Assembly (NCBI GenBank): GCA_016779565.1
Contig: JADHNJ010000006.1
Location: forward strand, 1 to 64,000
Origin: Pseudomonadales bacterium
GTDB lineage: Bacteria > Pseudomonadota > Gammaproteobacteria > Pseudomonadales > Azotimanducaceae
Direction: 5' to 3'
DNA: 64,000 nucleotides
Below, piece by piece: positions 63,323 through 64,000 of the stretch. Positions within the stretch are counted from its first letter, which is position 1; each line of letters starts with the position of its first letter. Both the position numbers and the translations under genes were made by a program. The notes below the pieces were generated by a model. It did no database searches. It saw only the letters and a list, made by a program, of their open reading frames with translations, and had not been told where the DNA came from.

Positions 63323-64000
63323 ATGAGAAGTCATTTTTGCGGCGATGTACGCGCCGAGCATATCGATCAGAGTCTAACGCTTTGTGGTTGGGTTCATCGG
63401 CGGCGGGATCACGGTGGCGTTATATTTTTAGATGTTCGTGATCATAAAGGGATTGTTCAGGTCGTATTTGACCCGGATACCGAAGCCAGTTTTGCATTGG
63501 CTGATCAGATGCGTAACGAATTTGTCGTAGCTATAGAAGGAAAGGTTCGCGCGCGAGACGCCGCCGCAGTCAATCCTAAAATGCCAACCGGCGAGATCGA
63601 AGTGTTGGGTAAAAGCTTGATGTTACTCAACCGAGCTAAAACGCCGCCTTTTCAGTTAGATGAGTATTCTGAAGCGGGTGAAGATGTGCGATTGCGCTAC
63701 CGGTTTATTGATCTGCGCCGGCAGGATATGCAGCAGCGGCTTCGACTTCGATCCAAAGCCAGTCACTTTATCAGGAACTTTTTGGATGCCGAGTCCTTTG
63801 TCGACATTGAGACGCCGATTTTGACAAAAGCAACGCCTGAGGGTGCGCGCGACTATTTGGTGCCTTCACGTGTTCATCCAGGAAACTTTTACGCTTTGCC
63901 TCAGTCGCCACAAATTTTTAAGCAGTTGTTGATGGTTTCGGGGTTCGATCGTTATTACCAAATTGCCCGATGTTTTCGAGATGAGGATCTGCGAGCAGAC
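63323..64000 (+). CDS. aspS: Aspartyl-tRNA synthetase, 5' part (cut by window end)
   Basis: First 226 residues of the class II aspartyl-tRNA synthetase. [43 protein letters not shown] is the anticodon-binding OB-fold; [25 protein letters not shown] (about 169-193) and [37 protein letters not shown] (about 190-226) are motif 1-2 of the catalytic core. The ATG at 63323 has no strong Shine-Dalgarno but matches the family N-terminus. The gene continues beyond the window. Confidence 0.96.
   Translation, partial: MRSHFCGDVRAEHIDQSLTLCGWVHRRRDHGGVIFLDVRDHKGIVQVVFDPDTEASFALADQMRNEFVVAIEGKVRARDAAAVNPKMPTGEIEVLGKSLMLLNRAKTPPFQLDEYSEAGEDVRLRYRFIDLRRQDMQQRLRLRSKASHFIRNFLDAESFVDIETPILTKATPEGARDYLVPSRVHPGNFYALPQSPQIFKQLLMVSGFDRYYQIARCFRDEDLRAD

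Overview
The window is a dense chromosomal segment of a free-living, probably marine, gammaproteobacterium. This is inferred from the gene content: AmpD/AmpE/AmpG, a homodimeric-type AceE with a two-lipoyl AceF, SbcB, YajQ, a RhlB-type helicase, MiaE, MetR, type 2 ArgC, a TRAP transporter, AmtB and TauD-type oxygenases. No rRNA, tRNA, CRISPR array, prophage or insertion sequence was seen. Many genes use TTG or GTG starts. Most intergenic gaps are under 200 bases, and the few larger ones carry regulatory signals.

Layout. 0.2-12.6 kb: a P450, nadC with a membrane retropepsin, ampD-ampE with a BtuF-like binding protein, aceE-aceF, a cobalamin adenosyltransferase, yajQ-ampG and an alkyltransferase-like protein. 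12.7-21.6 kb: groES-groEL behind a CIRCE operator, a DUF2835 protein, a urate-oxidase-N-like membrane protein, a membrane-anchored coiled-coil protein, a GspA/GspB pair, an acyltransferase and an SLC13 carrier. 21.6-31.8 kb: sbcB, an M18 aminopeptidase, a Cys/Met-metabolism PLP enzyme behind a SAM-II-like riboswitch with terminator, purC, msrA, a C-S lyase, an enoyl-CoA hydratase, then moaB-moeA. 31.6-36.6 kb: a small membrane protein, two methyltransferases, a toroid 'prenyltransferase-like' protein, a GT4 glycosyltransferase, and metR with its own MetR box.

36.6-45.3 kb: a candidate structured small RNA, a PNPOx-like flavoprotein, a TauD-family dioxygenase, an alpha/beta hydrolase, a complete TRAP transporter and amtB behind a sigma-54 promoter. 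45.3-53.6 kb (minus strand): a five-gene tight operon rhlB-cupin-DUF2237-halohydrin dehalogenase-GNAT, then an aminotransferase, argC, a glycosyltransferase, miaE and an esterase. 53.7-64 kb: a CoA-ester cluster (CaiB-type racemase/transferase, propionyl-CoA synthetase, SDR, ABM monooxygenase), ArsC, YihY, a TlpA lipoprotein, proS, a heptamer tandem repeat, an HU-like protein, fmdB and the 5' part of aspS.

The most notable observations are: an SDR-fold protein carrying both motifs diagnostic of halohydrin dehalogenases; a SAM-II-like riboswitch with a readable terminator/antiterminator; a minus-strand RNA locus with its own promoter and terminator and an unusually long match to the 16S 3' end but no start codon at normal spacing; a perfect CIRCE plus a half-degenerate second one; and a perfect CRP-type box followed by two mutually exclusive hairpins before moaB.
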